Of a stretch of 64,000 nt of DNA, positions 32,111 through 42,025 are shown one piece after another (position 1 is the stretch's first letter; every line of letters starts with the position of its first letter). Position numbers and translations under genes: made by a program. Under the pieces are notes generated by a model that saw nothing but the letters and a program-made list of their open reading frames with translations, ran no database searches and was not told the origin of the DNA. Source of the DNA: Siphonodentalium dalli (Eukaryota > Mollusca > Scaphopoda > Gadilida > Siphonodentaliidae); the NCBI GenBank assembly GCA_032622095.1, contig CP136068.1, positions 131,261,989-131,325,988 on the forward strand. Direction: 5' to 3'.

Positions 32111-32329
32111 GTGGAAAAAAATTATATATATAACACAATATACTGCTATATGTAGTATATATTTTAGTGTACAGTGTTTATTGCCATCTCTGGGTTAAAA
32201 TTGATGATATATTTTGAAGAAAAAAACTCATTTTTAAGCTGATAATGACCCGCCCACCCCCGTTGCATGTCCAGAACTTTTTTACACCACACCCCTGGTC
32301 GGGCCGCTAATAACCATAATGCCCTCCAA

Positions 32330-32600
32330 AATCATTGTCCCCAACATTCTGTCGGAGGACTATAGTAATGACCCTCGTTCGTCTGTCCGGAACTTTGTCG
32401 GAGGCTGTATTGTCATTTTCTGTTCAATTTTTTAAAAGCTTTGCACATTATCAACCAGCATGGGAAACTGTGCCCCTGGGATTCTGAGTTCAGTCGGAGT
32501 CATTTTGGTGGAGTTATTACCATTTTCAACATAGAATCGTCCATCCTTGGATACATCTTTGTCTGAACCTGTATTCTTAGAATTTTGTTGATATTGGGCT
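32330..32600 (+). mobile_element. Diverged family G fragment
   Basis: CGGAGGACTATAGTAATGAC, TCGTTCGTCTGTCCGGAACT, then CAACCAGCATGGGAAACTGT and GGTGGAGTTATTACCATTTT match the core unit of the 5551-9656 element with many changes. Confidence 0.5.
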
Positions 32601-32776
32601 AATTTGATGTTATATTTCGACTTTTAAGAGTTTTCTCATTTAATTATTTGTATGCAGCTCAGTTATAAGACAATGCACGAGTATTTATTCCATATAATAT
32701 ATTTCTCTAAAGCCTCCGCGTCGGGGACTCTGTGGCCGAGCAGCCTTTTATTTTATTACTAGTATTACCACTCATG

Positions 32777-32919
32777 TACAGTAATGCTCTAATTAATCGA
32801 CCTCTTAACCACAGCAGAATTATGGGTAACTTTTCAGGATTTAGTCGGAAATATGGCTTGTTGCCATTCATCGGAAAGCTCTCCCCGAGATTAATTAGAG
32901 CATTAGACCATTACTGTAC
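32777..32919. mobile_element. Family A miniature element, right arm mostly lost
   Basis: A complete left arm from TACAGTAATGCTCTAATTAA to GGAAAGCTCTCCCCGAGA, then directly ATTAATTAGAGCATTA and a TTACTGTA end. Confidence 0.8.
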
Positions 32920-33270
32920 CCTGGCCTAAATACTGTCATGTCTAGAATGCTTGTCATTTGTTCAAGAAAAATTAGTTGAATATTCCATTAAAGCAATTTT
33001 ATAAAAAAAAAAATTGAAATGTGATCCAGACGCCGGAAGCAGCATACCCTTTTTGGAGGTTATTTCAGTTGTTATGTCTGACGTCATCGTCAATGTGGCT
33101 GGCCACAGGCCGTTATTAAGCAAATATTTCATTATTGGTCCACCACTGTGGAGCATTATAATGATTTTGATTGTACCAGTAAATGATTACTAACATACCA
33201 GTAAAACTCTGTTTATATTCCAGGGAACGCCCTGTAAAGTGGTAATAATAGAAAGTTAGTGAAACATCGC

Positions 33271-33331
33271 TGATCACTAAAGTCACCCTCTGGGCACCTC
33301 ATTCTGCAAATGTCAGACACACTATATTCAG
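33271..33331. mobile_element. Family E right-end fragment
   Basis: GATCACTAAAGTCACCCTCT through CTGCAAATGTCAGACACACT. Confidence 0.6.
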
Positions 33332-33402
33332 ACCACAAGCCCCTGGGGAAAATTAATAAAATACCAATATAGACTACATGTATACCAGTCACTGGTATAG
33401 TC

Positions 33403-33583
33403 GACAGTAATGCCCTAGATAATCAACTCCTCAACCAGAGTAGAATTATGGGTAACTTTTCAGGATTTATTTCAGTAACAGCTTTCAGATGAATGGTAAC
33501 AAGCCATATTTCTGACTAAATCCTGAAAAGTTACCCATAATTCTACTGTGATTAAGGAGTCGATTATTTAGGGCATTAGTGTA
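33403..33583. mobile_element. Family A miniature element
   Basis: ACAGTAATGCCCTAGATAAT left end and TTATTTAGGGCATTAGTGTA right end. The centre is rearranged. Confidence 0.8.
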
Positions 33584-33891
33584 TGTCTGTGTTCCCTCGA
33601 TCAATCAGACTTTATTTCTCTGTATCTCCTGTTATTGAGAATCTTGTTTTTGTTTTCCTGTTTATTTTGTTGATTTCTATATATAGCTATATGTAAAGTA
33701 TAGTTTGTGTATTAAAATATGCCTCTCTTTATAATGTGGTGATGATGACAATTTTTTTGCCATGAAGTTATGATGCAAACAAGCCAACTATAGGACCCCC
33801 TACAAATGACGGTAATTGTGTCTATCCTCATATCCATATGGAAACAATTGTTCTGCATATTTACACTGCGATGCAAAATAATGTGTCATAA

Positions 33892-34872
33892 TTGTACCCC
33901 CACTCACTGAAGAGAATGGGGGGTATACTGGATTGACCTCATCCGTCCGTCCAGACATTTATACGTCTGTTTTTTCGTCCGTTCGTCCATCCGTCTGGGA
34001 AGATATCTCAAACACTGGTTGTCTGATCTGAATGAAATTTGGTATGGATGTTCACTACTATGAGGGCATTCAATGGAGTGTTCAATGATTTTACCGGATT
34101 TTCCTCTCTAGAGTTATTCATCTTTGTTTATTTAGAAATGTTGGGTTTTTTTGTCTGTCCGAGCAGACATCTCCACCACCAGTTGACGAATCTCTATGAA
34201 ATGTGTTACGGATGTTGACTATTATGAGGGTATTCAATGGACTGTTCAATAAATATTTTCCAGATTTTCCGTTCCAGCGTTATTGAACTTTGTTTGTCTG
34301 GAAACATTTTTTGTCCGTCCAAGCTGATATCTCCATCACCATTTGACGAATATCTAGGAAATATGGTGTGGAGGGTCACTACTATGAGGGCAATCGACTG
34401 GGTTTTGAATCAATTTGTTTTGGTTTCCCGTTCCACAATTACTAGTATTCATCTTTGTATGTTTGGAAGAGTTGGTTTATTGGTGTATCTCCACCACTGG
34501 TTGATGGATAATCATGTAACTGGTATGGATGTTCATTACTATGAGGGCAATCAATTGAGTGTTCAATCATTTTTTTCCGGTTTTCTGTTCTAGAATTATT
34601 CATCTTGATTTATTTGGAAGTGTTGGTTTTTTGTCCGTATCTCCACCACCAGTTGACGGATATCAATAAAATAAATTCGGTACGGATGTTCAATACTATG
34701 ATGGCATACATTGAGTGTTCAATCATCTTTTTCATGTTTTCCGTTTCTAGAGTTATTTATCTTTGCTTGTATTAAAATATTGAGTTTTATTTCTGTCTGA
34801 GCTGATATCTCAATCATACTTTGTCTGTTGCGACTGTGGGGGTATGCCAGCACTGCTGGGGCAACCTCTTGT
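33892..34872 (+). mobile_element. Helitron/pearl-like family F element with ~165-bp core repeats
   Basis: It begins TGTACCCCCACTCACTGAAG and GGGGGGTATACTGGATTG, with GTCCGTCC tracts. Five diverged core units follow, each with TCTCCACCACCAGTTGACG-like, GATGTTCACTACTATGAGGG and AGAGTTATTCATCTTTG-like blocks. It ends GGGGGTATGCCAGCACTGCT, GGGGCAACCTCTTGTTT. No coding capacity. The related fragment at 16521-16885 abuts an ankyrin-gene exon. Confidence 0.7.
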
Positions 34873-35018
34873 TTTGTTTGTGGACACCGATGTATCTTGA
34901 TTTTCAGATAATTGTGTAATGTTATGCATATATCAATGGTTAATGTTGACAATAAATTTAATCATTTGATTTAAAATTCAGTATAAATCTTCACTGTAAA
35001 GAAATATAGAAGAGGTCA

Positions 35019-35188
35019 CAATTTTAATTCATTATTCAAAAATATATTTTAAATGACCAATATTTTTTTAATTGCTTGGACTTATTCAATTGTCTGATTT
35101 AATCAGATAATTGAATAAGTCCAAGCGATTTGAACGAAATATCTAAACGTAATAAATAAATTGCTCTGAATAATGAATTAAAATTGCT
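35019..35188. repeat. Nested inverted repeat (fold-back element)
   Basis: Inner arms GCTTGGACTTATTCAATTGT and its complement meet at TCTGATTTAATCAGA. Outer arms ATTTTAATTCATTATTCA and TGAATAATGAATTAAAAT pair around them. Likely a miniature fold-back element. Confidence 0.8.
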
Positions 35189-35259
35189 GTAGCAGAGCAG
35201 AGCGAGGATTCAACATTTCCAGTTGTATAGAAGAGGATGATTCATCCATACAGAGCACA

Positions 35260-35636
35260 TTAAAGATACTTAATCCGAATTAACACTCCTAAATTATTAT
35301 TTCTTTGGCTTCGGGGGTAAAACATATTTGATTCAAGTCGAGGAACCCACCCATCAAAGCTCAGAGTTATCAGATATAAATTTTTTAGATATGTTATTGT
35401 TCAACACCTGAATTATTTGGTGGCCCAGCAAATAATCAACAAGCCGACCAACATACTCTGGATTGCAAATTGCATTGGAAAAAAAGTTGATATGGAAGAT
35501 TTTTTCAAGAATTGACAGTGGTTTGCATTATATTTTGGTAATTAATCGATTCTGATAACTAAAGCGTCTTTTGTACAAATGTTGTTGTTAGAATCTGATG
35601 ATACAGGGACCATTGGGTCGGATTGTGTACCTTTAA
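35260..35636. mobile_element. TTAA-flanked miniature element family N, copy 2 (377 bp)
   Basis: TTAA plus AGATACTTAATCCGAATTAA at 35260; GGTCGGATTGTGTACCT plus TTAA ending at 35636. The same length as the 31636 copy, with TTATTTCTTTGGCTTCGGGG and CACCCATCAAAGCTCAGA shared. It lies about 150 bp beyond the stop codon of the transporter gene, so it may be in that gene's 3' UTR. Confidence 0.75.
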
Positions 35637-35783
35637 GTGCATGACCACATAGGGTTGATATTTAACAAATAATGAACAATGGACCAGCAAAAAAATATTT
35701 AAAGTTAGGAGGTGCAAGGGAGATAAATTTAAAACAGTTCATTAAATGGACAATAAATATATATTCTGATAATATATTCTTAT

Positions 35784-35947
35784 TTACGATACAGTGGGAA
35801 ATGTGATTGGATTCGTTTGATCAGAAATAAGGGTGTCATTCCATGAACACTTGTAAGGTATGGGATTTCCGGGAATGGCATTCAATATGTAGGCTGTAAT
35901 GGAACCAATTGTGAGCCCCAAGCTGTAGGACAGGGTCATGATGTTTC
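35784..35947 (-). CDS. SLC29A4: ENT4-like nucleoside/monoamine transporter, terminal exon
   Basis: On the minus strand the acceptor TTTTACAG lies at 35948-35955 and the stop TAA at 35784-35786. Two bases complete the glycine codon left by the previous exon, giving …ELTG|NIMTLSYSLGLTIGSITAYI, a hydrophobic helix expected to be the last (11th) membrane span. A short C-terminal tail, NAIPGNPIPYKCSWNDTLIS then DQTNPITFPTVS, follows. The segment after the KELTGN junction and the helix pattern match ENT4-type members of the SLC29 family more closely than ENT1/2, whose tails end soon after the final span. The start Met of the longer open frame lies in the intron and is not used. Confidence 0.85.
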
Positions 35948-36022
35948 CTGTAAAACAAGAGAAACAATTGTTATAAAAATACAAAAATCTCATGTTTTAC
36001 ATTTGATTTCATCTATCAGGCC

Positions 36023-36621
36023 TACAGTAATGCTCTCAGTAATCGACTCTTTAACGACAGCAGAATTATGGGTAACTTTTCAGGATTTAGTCGGAAATAT
36101 GGCTTGTTGCCATTCATCGGAAAGCTCCCCCGAGAGCTTTCTGATGAATGGCAACAAGCCATATTTCCGACTAAATCCTGAAAAGTTACCCATAATTCTG
36201 CTGTCATTAACCCTTTACCCAACAAACCGGCCAAAACCGGCCAAATAAAGCTTCAACAGCCTAAAATATCTTCGGTCTGTCTCAATAGAACCATACAAAT
36301 ATGGATATCATTGGAACCGGCTCCTTGACCACATTGTGATTGTTACAGTTATGCCCTGTGCCAATGCATTCTCTTATATATGCGAGTCGACCATAGGTCG
36401 CCTCGCATATATAAGAGAATGCATTAATTGGCCTAACACTTTTTACCATTTTTTCTTACATTCTTTAACAATTTTATAATTTTTAATGTGTTTAGCCAAT
36501 GCATTCTCTTATATATGCGAGGCGACCTATGGTCGACTCGCATATATAAGAGAATGCATTGGCACAGGGCCCTTCTGTTGGGTAAAGGGTTAAGGAGTCG
36601 ATTACTTAGAACATTATTGTA
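36023..36621. mobile_element. Family A element interrupted by a TTAA element
   Basis: Left end TACAGTAATGCTCTCAGTAA with a full arm and centre (to 36206). The right arm stops at CTGCTGTCA, then TTAA, and resumes after the insertion as TTAAGGAGTCGATTACTTAG to its end at 36621. The two halves are collinear with uninterrupted copies once one TTAA is removed. Confidence 0.88.
36207..36593. mobile_element. piggyBac-like miniature element family B, copy 2, nested in family A
   Basis: TTAA at 36207-36210 plus CCCTTTACCCAACAAACCGG; TTCTGTTGGGTAAAGGG plus TTAA at 36590-36593. The inside is collinear with 4262-4584 (GCTTCAACAGCCTAAAATAT, GGAACCGGCTCCTTGACCAC). The palindrome arms with CCAATGCATTCTCTTATATA are better preserved here. 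The duplicated TTAA inside family A proves transposition at TTAA. Confidence 0.9.
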
Positions 36622-36628
36622 TTTACAG

Positions 36629-37028
36629 ACCAAGTCTCAAAATATAGTGCCAGACATTTGCAGATTGAGGTCCCCAGAGGGTATGTTTAGTGATGTTACC
36701 CCACCAAATTCATCCTCTGGTGACCTCATTCTGCATGGCTTCATCTGCTATGGGAGACCTTGACTCAGATTTAAGTTACCAGATGGTGAAGATGGTGATG
36801 TGCACCCATTGGGCACCTTGATTATGCATAAAGAAAAACTTCAAAAGAAGTTTCTGAAGAAACCAAATTTAAAAAAAAAAAATTATTATAAAGATACTTT
36901 CCAGAGGAGATAAGGCCTAAGCAGCAGATTGAGGTCCCCTGGGAGTGAAATTAGTTATGCTAGCCCACTATGTGGGGTAGAGCCACTAAGCTCACCCTCT
37001 GTGGACCTCATTCTGCAAATGACCGGCT
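36629..37028. mobile_element. Family E miniature element
   Basis: ACCAAGTCTCAAAATATAGT start; GAGGTCCCCAGAGGGTATGT; an internal spacer in inverted order relative to 30734-31186; and an end at CTCATTCTGCAAATGACC. An A-rich run (about 36871-36882) interrupts the spacer. Confidence 0.7.
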
Positions 37029-37091
37029 TATGACCATGTCTACATGGACATCATGAATTCATTGATCATCCCTGAAACATCAATTCGATTA

Positions 37092-37521
37092 AAGGCTGCA
37101 AACAGTGTGTCTGATATTTGCAGAATGAGGTCCCCAGAGGGTGAACTTGGTGATGCTTTCCCGCACAGTGGGCTAGCACCACCTAATTCACCATCTGGGA
37201 AACTCATTCTGCTTAGGCCTCAACTGCTGTGGGAGACCTATGATCAGATTGAAGTTCCCCAGTTGAAGTTGATGATATTCACCCATTAGTCACCTCGATT
37301 ATGCATTTAATCTTCTGCAATTTATGGGATATAGAAACTGAAGAAGAGGGAAAAAGTAACTAAACACAATGTAAAATTGAGACTATAAATACTTCACAGA
37401 ATATGAGGCATAAGCAGAATGAGGTCCCCAGAGGGTGAATTTGGTGATGCTAGCCCACTGTATGGGGTATCATAATAAAATTCACCCTCTGGGGACCTCA
37501 TTCACTCTAACTTCAGGCTTG
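37092..37521. mobile_element. Family E miniature element
   Basis: GCTGCAAACAGTGTGTCTGA start; hairpin blocks around 37120-37215 and 37410-37503; end TTCAGGCTTGT. Confidence 0.75.
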
Positions 37522-37629
37522 TTTACAGTCAAATATCGAATCAAAGTGGGTGAGATTGGTGAATCGAATCTCAAATCGAATATATACATGAGACAAACCT
37601 AGGAATCAACATCCCAGTTTCAGGGAATC

Positions 37630-37881
37630 TAGCCTTGAAATAGTGTGCCTGTCATTTGCAGAATGAGGTCCCCAGAGGGTGAATTTAGTGATGCTACCCC
37701 GCATAGTGGGCTAGCATCACCAAATTCACCCTCTGGGAACCTCATTCTGCTTAATAGTAAGCAGAATGAGGTCCCCAGAGGGTGAATTTGGTGATACTAG
37801 CCCGCTATGTGGGGTAGCATCACTAAATTCACCCTCTGGGGACCTCATTCTGCAAATGACAGACACCCTATTCAAGGCTTG
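37630..37881. mobile_element. Family E element, spacer deleted
   Basis: TAGCCTTGAAATAGTGTGCC start and CCCTATTCAAGGCTTGCA end. The two terminal hairpins are joined by only TTAATAGTAAG, so the central spacer is missing. Confidence 0.8.
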
Positions 37882-37972
37882 CAAGGAATCTAGGTAACAT
37901 AAAACCAGTTTTGTGAATCTGGAAAATTGAATGCCCAAAACCATGGGAGAGAGACCATTTCAGCAGAATTAC

Positions 37973-38189
37973 TAGAGTAATGCCGTAAATAATTGACTCT
38001 TTAACCACAGCAGAATTATGGGTAACTTTTCAGGATTTAGTCTGAAATACGGCTTGCTGCCATTCATCGGAAAGCTCTCACTGAGAGCTTTCCGATGAAT
38101 GGCAACAAGCCATATTTTCAACTAAATCCTGAAAAGTTACCCATAATTCTGCTGTGGTTAAAGAGTCGATTATTTAGGGCATTACTGTA
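37973..38189. mobile_element. Family A palindromic miniature element, best full-length copy
   Basis: TAGAGTAATGCCGTAAATAA to TTATTTAGGGCATTACTGTA. The arms of about 100 bp are almost fully complementary: ACCACAGCAGAATTATGGGT, CAGGATTTAGTC, GCCATTCATCGGAAAGCTCT and their complements. Most copies in the window begin TACAGT and end ACTGTA, compatible with CAGT-type ends and a TA target, as in Tc1/mariner–pogo elements; this class is an inference. At least eleven copies lie in the window. Confidence 0.85.
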
Positions 38190-38444
38190 TGTGTACTGGG
38201 ACAAGTAGAGTTGCAAATACAAGGGTGTTGTATAATAATAACCCATTGACGAACTGCTGGAAGTTTCAGTAACAAAAAATATTCTCATCTTCAAATTATA
38301 AAATTTGGTACAGCTTGTATTTCAAAATCATGAACATTGTCAGCCTGCAATTACATTTCAAGAATGCATTGATGAGCATATCTCTGATTAATCAAGATTG
38401 TTCGCATTCATGAAATGCTTTCACTGTTTCCTACATTTGCGAGG

Positions 38445-38757
38445 TACAGTAATGCCCTAATTAATCAACTCCTTAACCACAGCAGAATTATGGGTAACTT
38501 TTCAGGATTTAGTTGGAAATATGGCTTGTTGCCATTCATCGGAAAGCTCTCAGGGAGAGCTTTCTGATGAATGGCAACAAGCCATATTTTCGACTAAATC
38601 CTGAAAAGTTACCCATAATTCTGCTGTGGTTAACCCTTTCAGTGCCAAGTCCGATTTTTGTATCAACCCATATTTCCTTGATCATTTTTCGGTCGGTACA
38701 AAAATTGGTCTTGGCACTGAAATGGTTAAAGAGTCGATTAATTAGGGCATTACTGTA
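38445..38757. mobile_element. Family A element interrupted by a second kind of TTAA element
   Basis: Left end TACAGTAATGCCCTAATTAA and both arms present. The right arm is split at CTGCTGTGG|TTAA and resumes as TTAAAGAGTCGATTAATTAG, ending TACTGTA at 38757. Confidence 0.88.
38630..38729. mobile_element. TTAA-flanked micro-element family C, nested in family A
   Basis: TTAA at 38630-38633 plus CCCTTTCAGTGCCAAGTCC; GGTCTTGGCACTGAAATGG plus TTAA at 38726-38729. Only 92 bp between the duplicated TTAA, with inverted ends of about 18 bp. The CCCTTT start and TTAA target suggest a piggyBac-type mobiliser. Its ends differ from family B beyond CCCTTT. Confidence 0.85.
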
Positions 38758-38859
38758 TGGTAGTTTATGGCACTATTCTAATTGCCCTATAAAATTTTAA
38801 ATTTAAAACAAGGCATCTTTAAACTCGTGTTCTTTTTCACCCACAATAATGTCAAGAAG

Positions 38860-38951
38860 GGTGAATCGAAAATATTAGAATCCTATAATCAAATTTAAAG
38901 TGAATCGGCAGCCTAATTTGTAAATCAAATCTTGAAGCATCGCAGGGCCCT
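38860..38951. mobile_element. Possible hAT-type element end
   Basis: The subterminal GTGAATCGAAAATATTAGAA and AAATCAAATCTTGAAGCAT, then CGCAGGGCCCTA, resemble the right end of the 22480-23616 element. The other end may relate to TCGAATC motifs at 37545-37590, but the pairing is unclear. Confidence 0.35.
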
Positions 38952-39099
38952 AATTCAGGCTTCCAATTGTCAATTTACAATAACATTAAAATAAATTCTA
39001 AATTAACATCACCATTGCCTTTGCTACACTGAAAAAAAAAATTCAAATTTAATGCATAAACTAGATTTATAAATAGCAACAATACCATTTTGATATTGA

Positions 39100-39335
39100 A
39101 TAGTTAATGGTGATCTATCTCTTCCTAATCGAGTTCTATATAATTTCAAGGGTATAAAATAATAAATATGGGTTGAAGACACCTGTCTGGAGACACATCT
39201 ATCAATTAATATTGATTTTATATTGATATTTTCTTATATAATGCGATAATCAATTATACCAGAAACTCTATTTATTATTTCATACTCAGGAAACTATATA
39301 AAACTCGTAATAGGAAGAGATAGACCATCTTTAAA
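39100..39335. repeat. Inverted repeat (fold-back element)
   Basis: ATGGTGATCTATCTCTTCCT at about 39109 is complementary to AGGAAGAGATAGACCATCT at 39313-39331. GAGTTCTATATA pairs with TATATAAAACTC. Confidence 0.7.
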
Positions 39336-39803
39336 GGCCCACTTAATTTTCGACCCCCCCCCCCCCACCCCCCCCCCCCCCCCCCCCAGATCACATATAT
39401 AAAATATATACCATTTGAAAGAGGGAGCTCCAAAACATTGTATCATCAACTTATCCTGTGTAATGAACTATGAAAATGTTGTTTTTGTTGAGGTACCGAC
39501 GTGTTTTCTGTGTTTAAGTTTGATATGGACTGTACTGCAAAGTTTATGATATTCAATGGAAGGGGAATAACTCTATATCTTAGTTTGAACTCTGTTGCAT
39601 TCTGGGAGCGAAACGGGGGAAAATGTTTCTATGATTTAAGCTATTTCTATAATTCTGTGGTCACTTTCTGAGATACAGATGTTCCAAATGGTAATGAATT
39701 ATAGTATTTTAATCACATCATTTTATGTCAGTTTGTTATTAAAACCATATATCAAGGCACCATAAAAAAATGATTGGTGACTCGAAATTTAAATGGGCCT
39801 TGA
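39333..39803. mobile_element. Inverted-repeat element adjacent to transporter exon donor
   Basis: The left end AAAGGCCCACTTAATTTTCG and the right end CGAAATTTAAATGGGCCTT are near-complementary. A long C tract follows the left end. The right end lies about 25 bp from the donor of the 39828-40068 exon. Confidence 0.5.
39354..39388. repeat. Poly-C tract
   Basis: Two long C runs separated by a single A, about 35 bases in all. Strong quadruplex potential on the transcribed (minus) strand of the transporter gene. Confidence 0.9.
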
Positions 39804-39827
39804 ATAGGAGAAATCAGTTTCACTCAC

Positions 39828-40068
39828 CAGTGAGTTCTTTTTGCTCCGATGGCACTTTACTCGGTGCTAGTATTATTGGAACACTGCCAAAATATCCATT
39901 CGTTAGCCCGAGTAATATGGAGAGAATCACTGGCCATCCAACACCACCGAGGATAGGGTTAACCCGTGGAGCAACGCACATCATCATCAGGGGCACTATG
40001 GAAATGCGGCAAGCAGCGCCAATGACAAGACGAGCCTTCTGCCAGTCATATGGCACAGATGCGATTAT
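39828..40068 (-). CDS. SLC29A4: ENT4-like nucleoside/monoamine transporter, internal exon
   Basis: On the minus strand the acceptor ATATTTCAG ends at 40069 and the donor GTGAGT begins at 39827. It starts in phase 0 and ends with one base of a glycine codon. It encodes IIASVPYDWQKARLVIGAAC, RISIVPLMMMCVAPRVNP, then WPVILSILLGLTNGYFGSVP and IILAPSKVPSEQKELTG. These are two membrane spans (about residues 14-32 and 48-70) joined by a short loop. The LLG(L/I)(T/S)NGYFGSVP block is the hallmark of the tenth span of SLC29 transporters; its NGYFGSVP form followed by K(V)…(Q)(K/R)EL(T/A)GN is the ENT4 version. ENT4 is a plasma-membrane organic cation/monoamine transporter in vertebrates; the substrate here is inferred only. 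Confidence 0.92.
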
Positions 40069-40117
40069 CTGAAATATTAACAAGAGCATATCGCGATCGC
40101 TGTAAGGGTGTACACCT

Positions 40118-40195
40118 ATGGCAAGCCGTTTTCACATTTTTGATTTATTTAGACTTAAGTGCAAATAAATCGAAAATGTGAAAACGGCTTGCCAT
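40118..40195. repeat. Hairpin in transporter intron
   Basis: ATGGCAAGCCGTTTTCACAT pairs with its complement at 40172-40195. The loop is around AGACTTAAGTGC. Confidence 0.85.
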
Positions 40196-40199
40196 ATAT

Positions 40200-40622
40200 A
40201 TACACCTGTGGTAATTCCAACAAAGGGCTATAACTCTGGTGAAAATTGCATGGTGGGCCGAACCAACATTTGAACTTGACATGTATTTTGGGCCAGTAAA
40301 CTCATACCAATTGTCATTCAATTCAGTTCAGACTTACAAAAGTTATCATCCAGAAAAGAAAATTTAGTGCAATTCCAACAACAATTTTGGAAATCAGCTT
40401 TCCCCGATTAATTATGGTCATAATTAGCAGGCAGATCCCAAATTTGAATATTGACTTGTATTTTGTGCTTGTAAACCTAAATACCAAATTCCATTCCATT
40501 AATTCATTGGAGACTTATCTAATGTTATCATCCAGAAACCACATGTGAATGAACGGGCCGCATACGGACGGCTAGATGGACTGATGGACGGGCCGCATAC
40601 GGACGGCTAGATGGACCGATGG
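40200..40622. repeat. Degenerate ~174-bp tandem repeat plus a 35-bp duplication
   Basis: ACTTGACATGTATTTTGGGC (40276) and ATTGACTTGTATTTTGTGCT (40449) begin two diverged units that both reach GTTATCATCCAGAAA. Next, GGGCCGCATACGGACGGCTA GATGGA is duplicated at about 40555 and 40589. Probably a Helitron-like core remnant. Confidence 0.55.
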
Positions 40623-41227
40623 CGGACCAATAACATAATACATTCCGAGTCAAAGAACACATTCAGACTTATTATCTAAACGTTTCCCGCCATTTCCCGT
40701 GTTCAGGAATTCAAACACGGGCGTATAAAAATTCACATGTGAAAAGTGTCCTGTTTGAAATGATATAGATCCAGATTGAATCACGTGTGGGCCCAATAAT
40801 TTTTAAGCCCAACACAACATTGTGCAGCATGTGAATCTTAGGTGAAGAGTTGAATATTTCCCAGTCTCATATTTAACTATACAAACCCACATATAAATAG
40901 TGGGTCTGATTACCTGCCGTGGACATTCAATTTCCCGAAACTCGGGATTCCTGCACGTGCCCGAGAAATGACATTTCGACGAGACTACGATATATTAACT
41001 CAGCATGTCAGTATGACTCTGTGTGTATTATTACACAGACTGAACAATTTTCTACTTTATATAACATTTTAGACTCAAATGCTCGCAGTTGGAAAACTTG
41101 AAATCATCAAAGGCTGCTTGGTTTAAATTTTCCACAAAAATTGTTCACAAAATTTTAACAAATTGGAAAAAAGAGGGGTTCAGTGGAACTTGAATTTCCC
41201 AAATTTAGGAAGTTTGTCTTGTTCATA
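40623..41227. other. Transporter intron, nothing recognised
   Basis: No exon or repeat family was recognised; the 60-codon open frame at 40919 has no domain. Confidence 0.35.
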
Positions 41228-41467
41228 TTAATCATTTTGGATTATCTCATTCAGGGATAAAAGTATACATTGGAACGGTCTATTATTCATGTGAAGTATG
41301 TTCAGGTAATAAAAGCAGACAACAAACAGAAAACAGATATACAAGAGCAGAATGATGCATATTCATGGCGGGAAATGTTCAGATAATAGGATCAACAAAC
41401 GACCTATGGTCTGACAATTTCCTTAGGGAACTACTCATCAATGAGTAGTTAGTATAGAAAGGGTTAA
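41228..41467. mobile_element. TTAA-type miniature element family I, copy 4
   Basis: The left end is decayed (TTAATCATTTTGGATTATCT). The right end is intact: AGTTAGTATAGAAAGGG plus TTAA at 41464-41467, the complement of CCCTTTCTATACTAA seen at 19694. The inside has GTATACATTGGAACGGTCTA. Confidence 0.7.
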
Positions 41468-41476
41468 AGGAGACGT

Positions 41477-41927
41477 ACAAGCCTGCAAATAGTGTGTCTG
41501 TCATTTGCAGAATGAGGTTCCCAGAGGGTGAATTTAGTGACGCTATCCTGCATAGCGGGCTAGCATCACTAAATTCACCCTCTGGGGACTTCATTCTGCT
41601 TAGGCCCTCAACTGATATGGCAGACCTAGGATCAGATTGAAGTTCCCCAGTTGAAGTTGGTGATATTTCACCCATCGGGCACCTCAATTATGAATTTTAT
41701 CTTCTGCAAATTTGGGGATATAGAAACTTCCTAGAAGGGAAATAAATGTAACTAAACACAATCTTAATTGGATACTATAGATACTTCCCAGAAGATGAAT
41801 CCTAAGCAGAATGAGGTCTCAAGAGGGTGAATTTGGTGATACTAGCCCGCTGTGCGGGATAGCATCACTAAATTCACCCTCTGTGGACCTCATTCTGCAA
41901 ATGACATACACGCTATCTGCAGACTTG
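41477..41927. mobile_element. Family E miniature element
   Basis: ACAAGCCTGCAAATAGTGTG start; hairpins around 41510-41597 and 41800-41895; spacer CTCAATTATGAATTTTATCT; end CGCTATCTGCAGACTTGG. Confidence 0.75.
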
Positions 41928-42025
41928 GAGATGTAGTCGAAAATTTAATCCAACAAACCCTCCAAACCACAAATGAAAATGACCCTGTTTATAATTATAG
42001 TCAGGTTCATGAACCAAATTTTATG

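Noticed and set aside
32713-32745. tRNA-like A-box motif (GTGGCCGAGCAG), possible tRNA gene or SINE
   Set aside because: No matching B box, acceptor stem or cloverleaf could be traced around it. The A-box similarity alone is too weak.
36003-36248. Open frames on both strands with GNKPYFRLNPEKLPIILL-type peptides, recurring at 3614, 32732 and 38513
   Set aside because: They are translations of the arms of the palindromic family A element, identical in unrelated places and on both strands.
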